This document shows, piece by piece, positions 1-9,594 of a stretch of 64,000 nt of DNA. The notes under the pieces were generated by a model that worked only from the letters and a program-made list of their open reading frames with translations, was not told the DNA's origin and made no database searches. This stretch comes from Sphingomonas sediminicola (lineage in GTDB: Bacteria; Pseudomonadota; Alphaproteobacteria; Sphingomonadales; Sphingomonadaceae): the NCBI RefSeq assembly GCF_014489515.1, contig NZ_CP060782.1, positions 2,294,001 to 2,358,000 of the forward strand, in the 5' to 3' direction. The translations under genes were made by a program, and so were the position numbers. Positions within the stretch are counted from its first letter, which is position 1; each line of letters opens with the position of its first letter.

Positions 1-628
1 GGGTCTTCAGCGAGCGTTCGCCCGCCATGCTGTCGAACCCGCCCTTGCCTACTGTCGTGCGCAGGCCCGGAACCGGCGCATCGGCGATTGTCTCAGCGGG
101 CGACAGCCGCGCAAGTTCCGCCGCCAGCTCCCCTGTTCCGCAAGCGATCAACTCGAAGCGGCCGGTCGAAATATCGGCCGCGGCGATCGCCCATTCATCG
201 CCGGCCCTGCCAATCGCCGCCAACCAATTAGCAGCGGAGGATTCGAGCAAAGTCTCTTCGGTCAGCGTTCCCGGTGTGACGAGGCGAATGATCGCGCGCT
301 CGACAAGCGCCTTTGATCCCCTCGCCTTGCGGGCTTCGGCGGGGCTTTCGGTCTGCTCCGCGATCGCCACACGATTACCTGCCCGGATCAGGCGGGCGAG
401 ATAGGATTCGGCCGCATGTACCGGCACGCCGCACATCGGGATCGGCTCGCCTTCGGATTCGCCGCGCTTGGTCAGCGCGATGTCGAGGCAACTCGCTGCG
501 ACCTTCGCGTCGTCGAAGAACAATTCAAAGAAGTCGCCCATCCGATAGAACAGCAAGGCGTCTCCAGCCTCGGCCTTCAGCCGCTGGTACTGCTGCATCA
601 TCGGAGTGGGAGCGTCCGCCCGCGCCAT
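1..628 (-). CDS. mutS: DNA mismatch repair protein MutS, N-terminal part (runs off window)
   Basis: This is the first 209 codons of MutS, the mismatch-recognition ATPase; the rest lies beyond the left edge. The translation opens [20 protein letters not shown] and continues with the mismatch-binding domain I. The stretch [11 protein letters not shown] carries the Phe-x-Glu reading motif (usually GDFYELF), and [10 protein letters not shown] is the conserved segment that follows. I chose the ATG at 626-628 because it precedes the conserved TPMMQQY block; a TTG two codons upstream is also possible. The gene is divergent from maeB with about 90 bases between them, which must hold both promoters. 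Confidence 0.93.
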   Translation of the reverse strand, partial: MARADAPTPMMQQYQRLKAEAGDALLFYRMGDFFELFFDDAKVAASCLDIALTKRGESEGEPIPMCGVPVHAAESYLARLIRAGNRVAIAEQTESPAEARKARGSKALVERAIIRLVTPGTLTEETLLESSAANWLAAIGRAGDEWAIAAADISTGRFELIACGTGELAAELARLSPAETIADAPVPGLRTTVGKGGFDSMAGERSLKT

Positions 629-720
629 TGCCAAACCGTAGCCGCTCGGTTCGAGCGGTGCGACTCCGCAATTGGCTTCGACGTGACTCTTTCCTCTCCT
701 GTCCGCTAAGGGCTGCCGCC

Positions 721-2994
721 ATGTCGGAAAGCAACGTCACCTTTTCGGAAGCCGAAGCGCTGGAGTTCCACTCGCGCGGCCGCCCGGGCAAGATCGAGAT
801 CATTGCATCGAAGCCGATGGCGACGCAGCGGGACCTCAGCCTCGCTTACTCGCCTGGCGTCGCGGTTCCGGTTCGGGCGATCGCCGACGATCCGGGCAAG
901 GCCTATGATCTCACGGCGAAGGGCAACCTTGTCGCCGTCATCTCAAACGGCACTGCGATCCTCGGACTCGGCAACCTCGGAGCTCTCGCGTCGAAGCCGG
1001 TGATGGAAGGCAAAGCGGTGCTGTTCAAGCGCTTCGCCGATGTCGATTCGATCGACATCGAAGTGGCCACCGAGGACGCGCAGAGATTCATCGAAGCGGT
1101 CGAATTGCTCGAGCCCAGCTTCGGCGGAATCAACCTGGAAGACATTGCCGCACCCGACTGCTTCGTCATCGAGCAGACGCTGCGCGAGCGGATGAACATT
1201 CCCGTCTTCCATGACGACCAGCACGGAACCGCGATCATCACCGCGGCGGGCCTGATCAACGCGTGCCACCTGACGGGCCGCGAGTTCGGGCAAATCCGGG
1301 TCGTCGTGAACGGCGCCGGCGCCGCGGCGATCGCCTGCACCGAGCTGATCAAGGCGATGGGCGTCAAGGGCGACCACGTCATCATGTGCGATCGCAAGGG
1401 CGTCATTCACAAGGACCGCACCGACCTCGACCAGTGGAAGTCGGCGCACGCGGTTGAAACGGACAAGCGCACGCTTGAAGAGGCGCTGGTCGGGGCCGAC
1501 GTGTTCCTCGGCCTGTCGGCTGCGGGAGCGCTGAAGCCCGAGATGGTCCGGAAGATGGCCAAGGAGCCGATCATCTTCGCCATGGCGAATCCGGACCCAG
1601 AAATCTGGCCGCCCGATGCGAAAGAGGTTCGCCCGGATGCGATTATCGCGACCGGCCGCTCCGACTTCCCGAACCAGGTCAACAACGTCCTCGGCTTCCC
1701 CTTCATCTTCCGCGGCGCGCTCGACGTCCGTGCGACGCGAATCAACGAGGAAATGAAGATCGCCGCTGCCGAAGCGCTGGCGGAGCTCGCTCGCGAGCCG
1801 GTGCCGGAGGAAGTCGCGGCGGCTTATGGAGGTCGCTCCCAGAGCTTCGGTCACGATTACATCATCCCCGCGCCGTTCGATCCGCGACTGATGGAAGTCG
1901 TCGCTTCGGCGGTCGCGGAAGCGGCGGTGAAGACGGGCGTATCACTGAAGCCGATTACGGATTTCGACGCCTATCGCACCAAACTGCGTGCCCGCCAGAA
2001 CCCGACCGTCTCGGTTCTCAGCCTTGCCTATGAAACAGCCAAGGCTAGGCCGAAGCGTGTACTGTTCGCGGAAGGCGAGGAGCCGAACGTTCTTCGGGCA
2101 GCCATCGCCTTCAAGGAAGCGGGCTACGGCACGCCCGTGCTGGTCGGACGCGAGGAAACCTACGACCTCCTGCGCGAGCACGGAGTCGAGAACCCGAAGG
2201 AATATGAGGTTCTCAACAGCCGCAATTCGCCGCTCGTCGGGCGCGCGGTCGACTTCATCTACAAGAAGCACCAGCGCCACGGCATGCTTCGTCGCGAGGT
2301 GGAGCGGCTCGTCAACCAGGACCGCAACTACTTCGCGTCCGCGATGCTCGCGCTGGGCGAGGCCGACGCCATGATCACCGGCACGACGCGCCCGTTCAGC
2401 CAGTCGCTCCGGCAGATTCGAGTCGTCATCGACGACGAGCCCGGCGCGACGCCGTTCGGCGTCAGCGTGGTCGTTTCGCGCCACCAGACCGTGCTGATCG
2501 CCGATACCGCGGTGACCGAACGCCCGGACGCCGAACAACTCGCCGCCATCGCCCTTCGTTCGGCTGGCTTCGCGCGGCGCATGGGCCTCGAGCCGCGCAT
2601 CGCTTTCATTTCCTACACCACGTTCGGCAATCCGCCCGGAGTTCACATCGAGGAGCTGCGCGGTGCGGTGAAGCTGCTCGACGGCATCAAATGCGACTTC
2701 GAATATGAAGGCGAGATGGGGCCGGACGTCGCGCTCAATTACGACATGCAGCGTCGCTTCTATCCGTTCAGCCGACTGTCCGGAGCGGCCAACGTGTTGG
2801 TCATGCCCGGCTTGCAGTCCGCGAGCCTGTCGTCGAAGCTGCTTCGCGAGCTTGGCGGCGAAAGCATTCTTGGGCCGTACATCCTCGGGCTCGACATGCC
2901 GGTGCAGATTGCGCCGATGACGGCTTCGGCCTCCGACCTCGTCACCCTCGCAGTGCTTGCGGCGCTCGGGGCGCGGGAGCGGCCGAAAGGCTAG
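721..2994 (+). CDS. maeB: NADP-dependent malic enzyme with phosphotransacetylase-like C-terminal domain
   Basis: MaeB oxidatively decarboxylates malate to pyruvate with NADP in the cytoplasm. The 757-residue product matches the usual MaeB length. Residues 1 to about 420 hold the malic and NAD(P)-binding domains: [10 protein letters not shown] contains the catalytic Tyr, MEGKAVLFK the catalytic Lys, and FHDDQHGTA the metal-binding acidic residues. Residues from about 430 to the end resemble phosphate acetyl/butyryltransferase, which in this class is regulatory and not catalytic. The open frame extends upstream to 313, but homology begins only at the ATG at 721. The stop is nested with that of the convergent rsh gene in the four bases CTAG. 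Confidence 0.95.
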   Translation: MSESNVTFSEAEALEFHSRGRPGKIEIIASKPMATQRDLSLAYSPGVAVPVRAIADDPGKAYDLTAKGNLVAVISNGTAILGLGNLGALASKPVMEGKAVLFKRFADVDSIDIEVATEDAQRFIEAVELLEPSFGGINLEDIAAPDCFVIEQTLRERMNIPVFHDDQHGTAIITAAGLINACHLTGREFGQIRVVVNGAGAAAIACTELIKAMGVKGDHVIMCDRKGVIHKDRTDLDQWKSAHAVETDKRTLEEALVGADVFLGLSAAGALKPEMVRKMAKEPIIFAMANPDPEIWPPDAKEVRPDAIIATGRSDFPNQVNNVLGFPFIFRGALDVRATRINEEMKIAAAEALAELAREPVPEEVAAAYGGRSQSFGHDYIIPAPFDPRLMEVVASAVAEAAVKTGVSLKPITDFDAYRTKLRARQNPTVSVLSLAYETAKARPKRVLFAEGEEPNVLRAAIAFKEAGYGTPVLVGREETYDLLREHGVENPKEYEVLNSRNSPLVGRAVDFIYKKHQRHGMLRREVERLVNQDRNYFASAMLALGEADAMITGTTRPFSQSLRQIRVVIDDEPGATPFGVSVVVSRHQTVLIADTAVTERPDAEQLAAIALRSAGFARRMGLEPRIAFISYTTFGNPPGVHIEELRGAVKLLDGIKCDFEYEGEMGPDVALNYDMQRRFYPFSRLSGAANVLVMPGLQSASLSSKLLRELGGESILGPYILGLDMPVQIAPMTASASDLVTLAVLAALGARERPKG

Positions 2995-5081
2995 ATTCGC
3001 TCGACCGAGCTGACCGGGTCGGCGCCGCGAAGCGCTGCGATGATCGCGTGAAGGTGCGCTAGATCGTGGACTTCCACGTCCACGTGGAATGTCTGGAAGC
3101 TTCCGTCGCGATGAACCAAATGCAGGTTCACGATGTTCGCATGCTTGGTGCCGAGGATGCCGGCCATCGTTCCCAGCGCTCCGGGGACGTCGCGAAGGAT
3201 CACGCTCAGGCGAGCCGCACCGCCGTCCGAGCCCTCACCCCAGGCGAGATCAAGCCAGTCGGCATCGACTCCGCTCGCGAGCGTGTCGCAGCCGATGACG
3301 TGCACTTCGATTTCTTCGTCCTCGCGGCGAAGGCCGACGATCCGATCGCCGGGGATCGGATGGCAACATTGAGCGAGGTGATAGGCGACTCCGGGCGTCA
3401 GGCCCTTGATCGAGATGGCGGTGCGCTGTGCGACAGGGCGCGGTGCGACGTCGCCGCCGGCTGACCCCGGCATCAACGCTTCCATCACCTGCTCGTCGCT
3501 GATTCGCTTGCGGGCGATCGCGATCATCAGCTCGTCCTGGCTTTCGATCTGCAACCGCTTCAACGCCTGCTTCAGGGCATCCTTGTCGAGCACCGCCGGA
3601 AGCCGTTCGACGATCTCGTCGTAGATCTTGCGCCCAAGCTCGACGGTCTCGTCGCGCTCCTTGTGGCGGACGAAACGCCGGACACCCGAGCGTGCCTTTC
3701 CCGTGACGACGAACCGCAGCCACGACGGTTGCGGATGCTGGGCTTCCGACGCGAGGATTTCGACCTGGTCGCCGTTCTCCAGGATCGTTCGCAGCGGGAC
3801 CACGCGGCCATTGACCTTCGCGCCAACGGTGCGGTCGCCGAGGTCGGTGTGCACGGCGTAGGCGAAGTCAACCGGGGTCGCACCCTTCGGTAGCTGGATC
3901 AGCTCGCCCTTCGGAGTGAACGCAAAGATCCGGTCCTGGTACATTGCCATGCGCGTGTGCTCGAGGAGCTCCTCGGGCGATGCGGCGTGGTCTAGGATTT
4001 CGACGAGATCATCGATCCACGGGACCTTGAGGTCCGCGCTCGGCTTGTTCTCCTTGTAGGCCCAGTGCGCCGCCAGTCCGCGCTCGGCCTGATCATGCAT
4101 CTCGCGAGTGCGGATCTGTATTTCGATGCGCATCTTCGAGTCGTGGATCACCGACGTGTGCAGCGATCGGTAACCGTTGCGCTTCGGCGTCGAGATGTAA
4201 TCCTTGAAGCGGCCCGGAACCATCGGCCAGCGCTGGTGGATCACTCCGAGCGCTCGGTAGGCGTCCTCCTGGCTGTCGACGATGACTCGAAACGCCATGA
4301 CATCGGACAATTGCTCGAAGCTGATGTGCCGCTCGGCCATCTTCTTCCAGATTGAAAAGGGATGCTTCTGGCGGCCCATGACCTCGGTGTGGAGGCCATT
4401 GTCCTCAAGGTGGAGCTGCAGCCCGAGCCCGATTCGGCTGACGAGGTCGCCGCCCTGCTCGGTCAGCTGCTTCAGGCGGCGCATGATCGAGGCGTAGGCA
4501 TCCGGTTCCAAAATTTGGAAAGCCAGGGTCTGCATCTCGTTCATCATCTCGTACATGCCGATCCGCTCGGCGAGCGGCGCGTAGATATCCATCGTCTCGC
4601 GGGCGATGCGCCGGCGCTTCTCCTCGTTCTTGATGTGATGCAGCGTGCGCATGTTGTGCAGCCGGTCGGCGAGCTTCACGAGCAGGACGCGGATGTCGTC
4701 ACTCAGCGCGAGCAGGAATTTGCGCAGATTCTCGGCCGCGCGCTCGTTTTCGGACTGAGCTTCGATCTTGCTGAGCTTCGTGACGCCATCGACCAGCCGC
4801 GCAATGTTCGAACCGAAGAGACGCTCGATCTCTTCCGGAGTCGCGATCGTGTCCTCGATCGTGTCGTGCAGAATCGCCGTGACGATGGTCTCGTCGTCGA
4901 GCTTGAGGTCGGTAAGAATTCCGGCCACCTCGATCGGGTGGCTGAAATAGGGGTCACCGCTGGCGCGAGTTTGTGTGCCGTGCGCCTTCATCGAGAAGAC
5001 GTAGGCGCGGTTGATCATCCCCTCGTCCGCATCCGGATCGTAGGAGCGGACCCTCTCGATCAGCTCGTACTGTCTCAGCAC
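2991..5081 (-). CDS. rsh: Bifunctional (p)ppGpp synthetase/hydrolase Rsh (RelA/SpoT family)
   Basis: This protein makes and degrades the stringent-response alarmone (p)ppGpp. Its 696 residues show the full long-RSH order: an HD hydrolase domain (ILHDTIEDT, near residue 70), a nucleotidyltransferase synthetase domain (RFKDYISTPKRNGYRSLHT, near residue 290), a TGS domain (IFAFTPKGELIQLPKGATPV) and a C-terminal ACT domain. Both catalytic halves look intact, so a bifunctional enzyme is expected, as in most alphaproteobacteria with a single RSH. The GTG start at 5081 follows an AAGGA ribosome site. rpoZ lies upstream on the same strand, as in many rpoZ-spoT arrangements, but an opposite-strand HxlR gene now separates the two. 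Confidence 0.95.
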   Translation of the reverse strand: MLRQYELIERVRSYDPDADEGMINRAYVFSMKAHGTQTRASGDPYFSHPIEVAGILTDLKLDDETIVTAILHDTIEDTIATPEEIERLFGSNIARLVDGVTKLSKIEAQSENERAAENLRKFLLALSDDIRVLLVKLADRLHNMRTLHHIKNEEKRRRIARETMDIYAPLAERIGMYEMMNEMQTLAFQILEPDAYASIMRRLKQLTEQGGDLVSRIGLGLQLHLEDNGLHTEVMGRQKHPFSIWKKMAERHISFEQLSDVMAFRVIVDSQEDAYRALGVIHQRWPMVPGRFKDYISTPKRNGYRSLHTSVIHDSKMRIEIQIRTREMHDQAERGLAAHWAYKENKPSADLKVPWIDDLVEILDHAASPEELLEHTRMAMYQDRIFAFTPKGELIQLPKGATPVDFAYAVHTDLGDRTVGAKVNGRVVPLRTILENGDQVEILASEAQHPQPSWLRFVVTGKARSGVRRFVRHKERDETVELGRKIYDEIVERLPAVLDKDALKQALKRLQIESQDELMIAIARKRISDEQVMEALMPGSAGGDVAPRPVAQRTAISIKGLTPGVAYHLAQCCHPIPGDRIVGLRREDEEIEVHVIGCDTLASGVDADWLDLAWGEGSDGGAARLSVILRDVPGALGTMAGILGTKHANIVNLHLVHRDGSFQTFHVDVEVHDLAHLHAIIAALRGADPVSSVERI

Positions 5082-5157
5082 GTCCTTAACATGGGGGAGG
5101 CGCCTCTTTTGTGCAAGCGCGAAAGGACTCGATCACTGTGTCGGCTAGAGAACTATT

Positions 5158-5169
5158 CATTTGTAAATG
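5158..5169. promoter_or_regulatory. Short AT-rich palindrome between rsh and HxlR genes
   Basis: CATTTGTAAATG is an inverted repeat with 5-bp arms around GT. It sits about 38 bases upstream of the likely TTG start of the HxlR regulator, in an unusually AT-rich stretch. HxlR-family dimers bind short AT-rich palindromes and often autoregulate, so this is a candidate operator. The arms are short and chance cannot be excluded. Confidence 0.35.
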
Positions 5170-5207
5170 TTTGTGCTTACCTTGGCTCATCGAGGGGAGT
5201 GCGAGGA

Positions 5208-5707
5208 TTGACCCAGGGCAAGGTCAGGTCCGCCATCAACGAGTTTCGCGCGCAGGCGCTGCAATGCCCCTGCCCGCTGCCGTTGAGCTGATCGGAGAGA
5301 AATGGGCGTTCCTGATCGTTCGCGGGGCATTCAACGAACTTCATCATTTCGAGGAATTCCAGGCGGGCCTCGGAATCGCCCGTAACATATTATCCGACCG
5401 GCTCGCCAAGCTGGTTGCCGGCGGAATCCTTCAGAGAACCCCAGACCCGTCGGACCGCCGCAAGGTCATTTACTCGTTGGCGCCGAAGGGCGAGGCGCTG
5501 ATGCCGGTCGTCCTGGCGCTACGGCAGTGGGGCGAAGAATGGGGCGGCAGGCCGGCTGATATCATGCTCGTCAATCGGAGCACCGGATCGCCTGTCCGCA
5601 AGATCTGCGTCCAATCCGAAGACGGGAAGGTGCTGAACAGGCACGACGACCTGGTCTGGGTTTCGCGGGCCCACGCGGAGTCTGTGAACAAGGGCCGGGC
5701 TGCCTAA
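5208..5707 (+). CDS. HxlR-family winged-helix transcriptional regulator (frameshifted)
   Basis: This is a MarR/HxlR-type DNA-binding regulator. The core LIGEKWAFLIVRGAF and the wing region LQRTPDPSDRRKVIYSLAPKG are typical. The N-terminus lies in another frame: a TTG at 5208, well spaced from GAGGGGAG, encodes MTQGKVRSAINEFRAQALQC, which carries the Cys usual just before the helix. Adding one C in the CCC at 5273-5275 joins the frames into a 166-residue protein (500+1 bases, a whole codon number). As written, translation could only start at the ATG at 5264 and would lose that segment. The ligand and target genes are unknown. Confidence 0.8.
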
Positions 5708-5856
5708 GGCAAGAAAGCCCGATCGATCCAACTGACCTTGTAGCTGCAGGCGCAGCGACCAGCATTAAGCTTACCATCGCGTCTTGTGCCGTCTTCGCTC
5801 TGGTCATCATTGCGCTGCTGCTTCTTTAGCCAGTGCATTTCATGTTACTGAATCGC

Positions 5857-5885
5857 CAAAGGAAAAGGGCCATGAAGCGGCCCTT
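5857..5885 (-). terminator. Rho-independent terminator downstream of rpoZ
   Basis: A 7-bp perfect stem, AAGGGCC and GGCCCTT with a 7-base loop, lies at 5865-5885. Read on the minus strand it is followed by TTTCCTTT. It starts about 30 bases after the rpoZ stop, so it fits rpoZ termination. It also separates rpoZ from the convergent HxlR gene. Confidence 0.65.
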
Positions 5886-5915
5886 CCCTTGTCCCCGACA
5901 GCTTGCGCCTGGGGC

Positions 5916-6257
5916 TTATTCGTAGTCGCCGCCGCTCGGAGTGGGACGCGGCGGAGCCGCAGCCGTAAGGCGCAAGGCCTCGGCGGCTTCACTGAGCGAG
6001 GACAGCTCTTCAGTCTCGTCCTCCTCGTCGACGCGGACGCGCTGCAGGCTGTTGACGATCGATTCCTCGAGCTCCTTCGGGCGAACCGTCTGCTCGGCAA
6101 TCTCGCGCAGTGCGACGACCGGGTTCTTGTCGCGGTCGCGATCGATCGTCAGGTCCGCACCCGACGAAATCTGCCGAGCGCGCTGCGCTGCAAAAAGGAT
6201 GAGGTCGAACCGATTCGAGACTTTGTCGACGCAATCTTCGACCGTGACGCGAGCCAT
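5916..6257 (-). CDS. rpoZ: DNA-directed RNA polymerase omega subunit
   Basis: Omega chaperones beta-prime during RNA polymerase assembly and in proteobacteria contributes to a ppGpp site. The 113-residue product begins [19 protein letters not shown] and contains [20 protein letters not shown] and [12 protein letters not shown], which are highly conserved omega segments. The C-terminal third is acidic and then Pro-rich, as usual in alphaproteobacteria. It is transcribed toward rsh but is followed by a good hairpin terminator, so here it is probably monocistronic. Confidence 0.95.
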   Translation of the reverse strand: MARVTVEDCVDKVSNRFDLILFAAQRARQISSGADLTIDRDRDKNPVVALREIAEQTVRPKELEESIVNSLQRVRVDEEDETEELSSLSEAAEALRLTAAAPPRPTPSGGDYE

Positions 6258-6394
6258 GTGCGCTCCGAATTAGCTTTTAGCGGGTTGGAAGAGGAGAGCG
6301 ATTAGGGGTCTGGAGGTTCAAAAGTCAAGGATTCGAAAGCGAGAGCGCCCGCGGAACGCTTGCGCTGCCCCTTGTCCGCCGCCACAGCAATGGC

Positions 6395-7569
6395 ATGGCG
6401 AGCCAGCCGAAATCCGCAGGCGATCGCGTAGATCGCATCGTCGCGACGGTCGACGGCAACCGTCTGGAGATGCTCGAGACGGGCGCCGAGCGCCTCGACG
6501 CCATCCTTCGGCTGATCAATGAGGCGAAGGAGAGCCTCAGGCTCATCTTCTATATTTTCGCCGAAGATGAAGCCGGCACGACTGTCCGTGACGCCTTGGT
6601 CTCGGCGGCGAGGCGAGGCGTCCAGGTCAGGCTTCTTCTCGACGGCTATGGCTCCTCAGGCGCGGATTCCAGCTTCTTCCAGCCGATCTCGGACGAAGGC
6701 GGCGACTTCTGCCTCTTCCTGCCGAGCTACGGACGCCGGTATTTGATTCGCAATCACCAGAAATTGGTCATCGCGGACGAGAAGCTGGCAATCATCGGCG
6801 GCGCCAACGTCGAGACGACCTACCTGACCGACAAGGGCGAAGAGCATTGGCGCGACCTCTGGGCCCTGATCGACGGACCGGCGGCCAAGCCCGCCAGCCG
6901 CTACTTCGATTCGGTCTTTCTCTGGACGACGACCAAGGGCGCGAAGCTCAGGACATTGCGGAAGATCGTTACGCGGCACAGCCAGTCGGAAGGAACCCTG
7001 CAATGGAAGTTCAGCGGCCCGATGAGCCGCAAGAACAGGCTACCGGCGGCACTCGCGCGCGAACTCGTCACTACAAAAAGGTTCGACCTTATCGCCGCTT
7101 ATTTCTCTCCCCTTGGTCGTTCATGCGGCGTCTCGGCCGGGTCGCCCGGCGCGGGAAGGCGCGCGTGATTACGGCGGCAAAGTCCGACAATAACGCGACC
7201 ATCGCGGCCGCCCGGCACACCTACTCGCGCCTGCTGAGGCGTGGCGTCCAGATGTACGAGTATCGGGCCGCGAAACTGCACACCAAGCTCGCGATCGTCG
7301 ATGACGTGACATACATCGGCTCGGCCAACCTCGATTTCCGGAGCCTCTTCATCAACATGGAAATCGTTCTGCGGGTCGATGACGCAGACTTCGCTGCGGC
7401 GATGCGCGGCTATTTCGAGAACGAACGGCACCACAGCGAGCACATCACGCCGGCGCTCCACAAGAAACGCGCCACCTTATGGCGACGGCTCAAATGGACG
7501 ATTTCGTACTGGCTGGTCACGTCGATGGACTACACAGTCACCCGACGTCTGAACTTCATCGAGCGTTAG
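6395..7569 (+). CDS. Phospholipase D-fold enzyme, cardiolipin-synthase-like (frameshifted)
   Basis: Two HKD-type active-site motifs mark the PLD superfamily: NHQKLVIAD...GGANVE in the N-terminal half and HTKLAIVDD...GSANLDFRS in the C-terminal half. Enzymes with this architecture include ClsB-type cardiolipin synthases and phosphatidylserine synthases acting at the inner membrane. The halves lie in different frames. Adding one C in the CCCC at 7109-7112 restores one 391-residue protein (1175+1 bases). There is no obvious membrane segment apart from an aromatic stretch near the C-terminus. It ends in a nested stop with the convergent phospholipid methyltransferase gene, so both neighbours act on lipid headgroups. 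The substrate cannot be decided from sequence. Confidence 0.85.
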
Positions 7570-8212
7570 TCGAGCGCTTCGCCATTCTTTTTCCACGCCC
7601 AGAACAAGGTCGCGGGCGGAACATTGATCCACTCGAATCCGCGGTCGATCTTGTCGAAATGCGGGGCGATGAAATCGCGAACCTTCGGGCTGAACTGGTA
7701 GACCAGGAACGCGCCGCCTGGCCGGATAACCTCCGACGTCGCCTTTGCGATCGCATCGCCGACACCCGGCGGAAGCGTCGAGAACGGAAGCCCCGACAGG
7801 ACAAAATCGGCCTTCGGAAGGCCGCGGTCCTCGAGGATATTTTCAACGTCGGCAGCCGAGCCCGTGACGGCAATCAGGCGCGGATCGTCGATGGATTCCT
7901 TCAGATAGCGCGTGAAGTCAGCGTTGGTGTCGATCGTCACCAGGCGCGCATCGGCGCCGAGCTTTTCCAGGATCGGGCGCGTAAACGTGCCCACGCCCGG
8001 GCCATATTCCACGAACACCTTCGTGTTTTCCCAATCAACCCGGCCGAGCATCTTCTCGATGAGGATGCGGCTCGACGGGATGATCGAGCCGACCATCACC
8101 GGGTGCTTCAGGAATCCGCGAAGGAACTGCCAGCGCGGGCTTGGGCTGCGCCGGGCGGAACGGCGAACGAGTCGGCGAGGCCCTTTAGGGTTCGGGCAGT
8201 CGAGGTCGGCAA
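7566..8212 (-). CDS. Phospholipid N-methyltransferase-like SAM methyltransferase (frameshifted)
   Basis: The product has the PmtA-type sequence HPVMVGSIIPSSRILIEKML followed by the SAM-binding glycine motif VEYGPGVGTFTRPIL and the acidic LVTIDTN strand. PmtA enzymes methylate phosphatidylethanolamine toward phosphatidylcholine. The start is broken. A TTG at 8212, six bases after GGAG, encodes MPTSTARTLKGLADSFAVPP, and adding one base in the G runs at 8137-8145 joins it to RWQFLRGFLKHP, giving 215 residues. Without the repair only a GTG start at 8099 (177 residues) is available. Its stop overlaps that of the PLD-fold gene. Confidence 0.82.
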
Positions 8213-8370
8213 AGCAAGCTCCGTGCGGGGAAACGGCGGTTCGTTCGCAAATGCATCGCCGCTTGGCAAGGTTCCGATGTCGTTCCTGCGGCGGGCCGAA
8301 CCGTTACGGCGGCGTTTTGGATCGAGCGATGTCGTTGATCGGGCGTTGTTTCGGACGGTAGAACCGAATC

Positions 8371-8766
8371 ATGCCGCAACTCCATCTGACCAAGGTCGCG
8401 TTCGGGTGCCGGGATCTCGACGCACTCCGCTCACGGGTTGCGGCGCGGTCGGAGAATACTCAGCTGCGAGTGCCAACGCGAATGCGTCCCAAGCGTTCGG
8501 CCGAACTCGTCGGCGGGAATCTCTACTGGATCGTCAAGCACCGTGTGCTTGGCTGCAATCAGATCCTGGCGTTCGAGGATCGCGAGGACGGGCGGATCAA
8601 CATCGTGTGTTCCGCCGAGCTCGAACCAGTGACGCCCTTCCCGAAGCGGGCGCACCAGGGTTGGCGCTATTTCGAAACCGACGCGGCCGTGACGGCTGAC
8701 GAGTCAGGCGTCGGCGAGCTTCCGCCACAGCTTTATGGCCGGCTTTCGGCGCTGGCCCTGGTTTGA
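8371..8766 (+). CDS. DUF1489 family protein
   Basis: This 131-residue cytoplasmic protein matches the alphaproteobacterial DUF1489 family as I recall it. It starts with MPQLHLTKVAFGC and contains the conserved TRMRPKRSAEL and GNLYWIVKHRVLGCNQIL segments. No catalytic motif is evident and the function is unknown. It has no signal peptide. It is divergent from the methyltransferase gene across about 160 bases and is followed by the CADD-like gene on the same strand. Confidence 0.85.
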   Translation: MPQLHLTKVAFGCRDLDALRSRVAARSENTQLRVPTRMRPKRSAELVGGNLYWIVKHRVLGCNQILAFEDREDGRINIVCSAELEPVTPFPKRAHQGWRYFETDAAVTADESGVGELPPQLYGRLSALALV

Positions 8767-8836
8767 GCAGCGCGTCGTCTTGCCGACGTTCGGGCCTCAA
8801 GCTATCGGCTGAAACTCAACATTCAGGAGGCTCAGC

Positions 8837-9517
8837 ATGATCACGACGGTTTCTTCGCAGATCGATTCGAAGGTCGCAAAGCGGGCCATGCTCAGCCATC
8901 CGTTCTACCAGGCCTGGACCGAGGGCCGGCTGCCGATCGACACGCTTCGCGCCTATTCGCGGCAGTATTTCCATCACGTCGACGCATTCCCAAGAGCGGT
9001 GAGCGCCGTGCACAGCGCGTGCCCGGACCGCGAGGGTCGTCGCATGCTCGCCGAGAACCTCGCCGAGGAAGAGGGCATCGAAGCCGGCAAGCAGGATCAC
9101 GCGAGCCTGTGGCTGATGTTCGCCTGCGGCCTCGGTGAGGACGAGGTTGCGGTTCGTTCGCAGCAGCTCAACGCCGAGACGCTCGGGCTGATCGAGACTT
9201 TCCGCAGGCTGTCGCGTCGCTCCTACGCGTCGGGCCTCGGAGCGCTCTACGCCTATGAGAGCCAGTTCCCGGCAGTCGCGAGTGCCAAGATCGAAGGGCT
9301 AATCGAACGCTACGACGTGAAGGACGAGGAGACGCTCCGTTTCTTCCGCGTCCACGAAAGCGCCGACGTCGAGCACAGCCGCGTCTGCCGCGAGTTGCTC
9401 GACCGCTTGCCGGAGAGCGAGCGCGCGGAAGCAGTCGCTGCTGGCGAAGAACTTGCTGGCGCGCTCTGGAATTTCCTGTCGGGCGTCGAGCGCGAGGCCG
9501 AACTCACGCTCCAATGA
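8837..9517 (+). CDS. CADD/PqqC-like heme-oxygenase-fold protein, candidate p-aminobenzoate-forming enzyme
   Basis: The 226-residue product matches the CADD family (chlamydial CT610 and relatives) of all-helical TenA/PqqC-fold metalloproteins. SHPFYQAW, SRQYFHHVDAFPRAVSAVHS and the C-terminal FFRVHESADVEHSRV are family segments and supply candidate metal ligands, including His88, Glu174 and His180. In chlamydial CADD the protein's own Tyr27 is converted to p-aminobenzoate with Lys152 as nitrogen donor; by alignment from memory these correspond here to Tyr24 and Lys151, both present. The ATG follows a strong AGGAGG. The usual alternative label would be TenA-like thiaminase II, but the neighbours are not thiamine genes. 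Confidence 0.75.
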   Translation: MITTVSSQIDSKVAKRAMLSHPFYQAWTEGRLPIDTLRAYSRQYFHHVDAFPRAVSAVHSACPDREGRRMLAENLAEEEGIEAGKQDHASLWLMFACGLGEDEVAVRSQQLNAETLGLIETFRRLSRRSYASGLGALYAYESQFPAVASAKIEGLIERYDVKDEETLRFFRVHESADVEHSRVCRELLDRLPESERAEAVAAGEELAGALWNFLSGVEREAELTLQ

Positions 9518-9525
9518 CCATCGAT

Positions 9526-9541
9526 GTCAAGTTAGCTTGAC
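9526..9541. promoter_or_regulatory. Perfect inverted repeat, likely operator for the membrane protein/Xre pair
   Basis: GTCAAG and CTTGAC are perfect 6-bp arms around TTAG. The right arm contributes TTGAC to a possible -35 box about 50 bases upstream of the next start codon. Binding by the Xre repressor encoded at the end of this two-gene unit would block the promoter. The site is seen directly; the role is inferred. Confidence 0.5.
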
Positions 9542-9594
9542 TTCGCGCTGACATAGTGTAAAGCGTCCTTGTCTATTGGATAAGGATGCTTGTC

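Noticed and set aside
27..709. Two plus-strand open frames at the left edge
   Set aside because: The minus strand here encodes the conserved N-terminal domain of MutS, so these are shadows.
943..1854. 303-codon minus-strand open frame inside maeB
   Set aside because: It is antisense to strongly conserved malic enzyme sequence and is an expected high-GC shadow with Arg/Asp-rich, family-less composition.
4362..5291. 309-codon plus-strand open frame across the rsh start
   Set aside because: Most of it is antisense to rsh. Only its last 28 codons (from TTG 5208) are real coding sequence, belonging to the frame-broken HxlR gene.
5741..5829. Hydrophobic open stretch on the plus strand ending AVFALVIIALLLL before a stop
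   Set aside because: It reads like a tiny membrane peptide, but no ATG, GTG or TTG start is in frame between the HxlR stop and the peptide. Given the frequent base losses nearby a start may have been lost, but I cannot support a gene.
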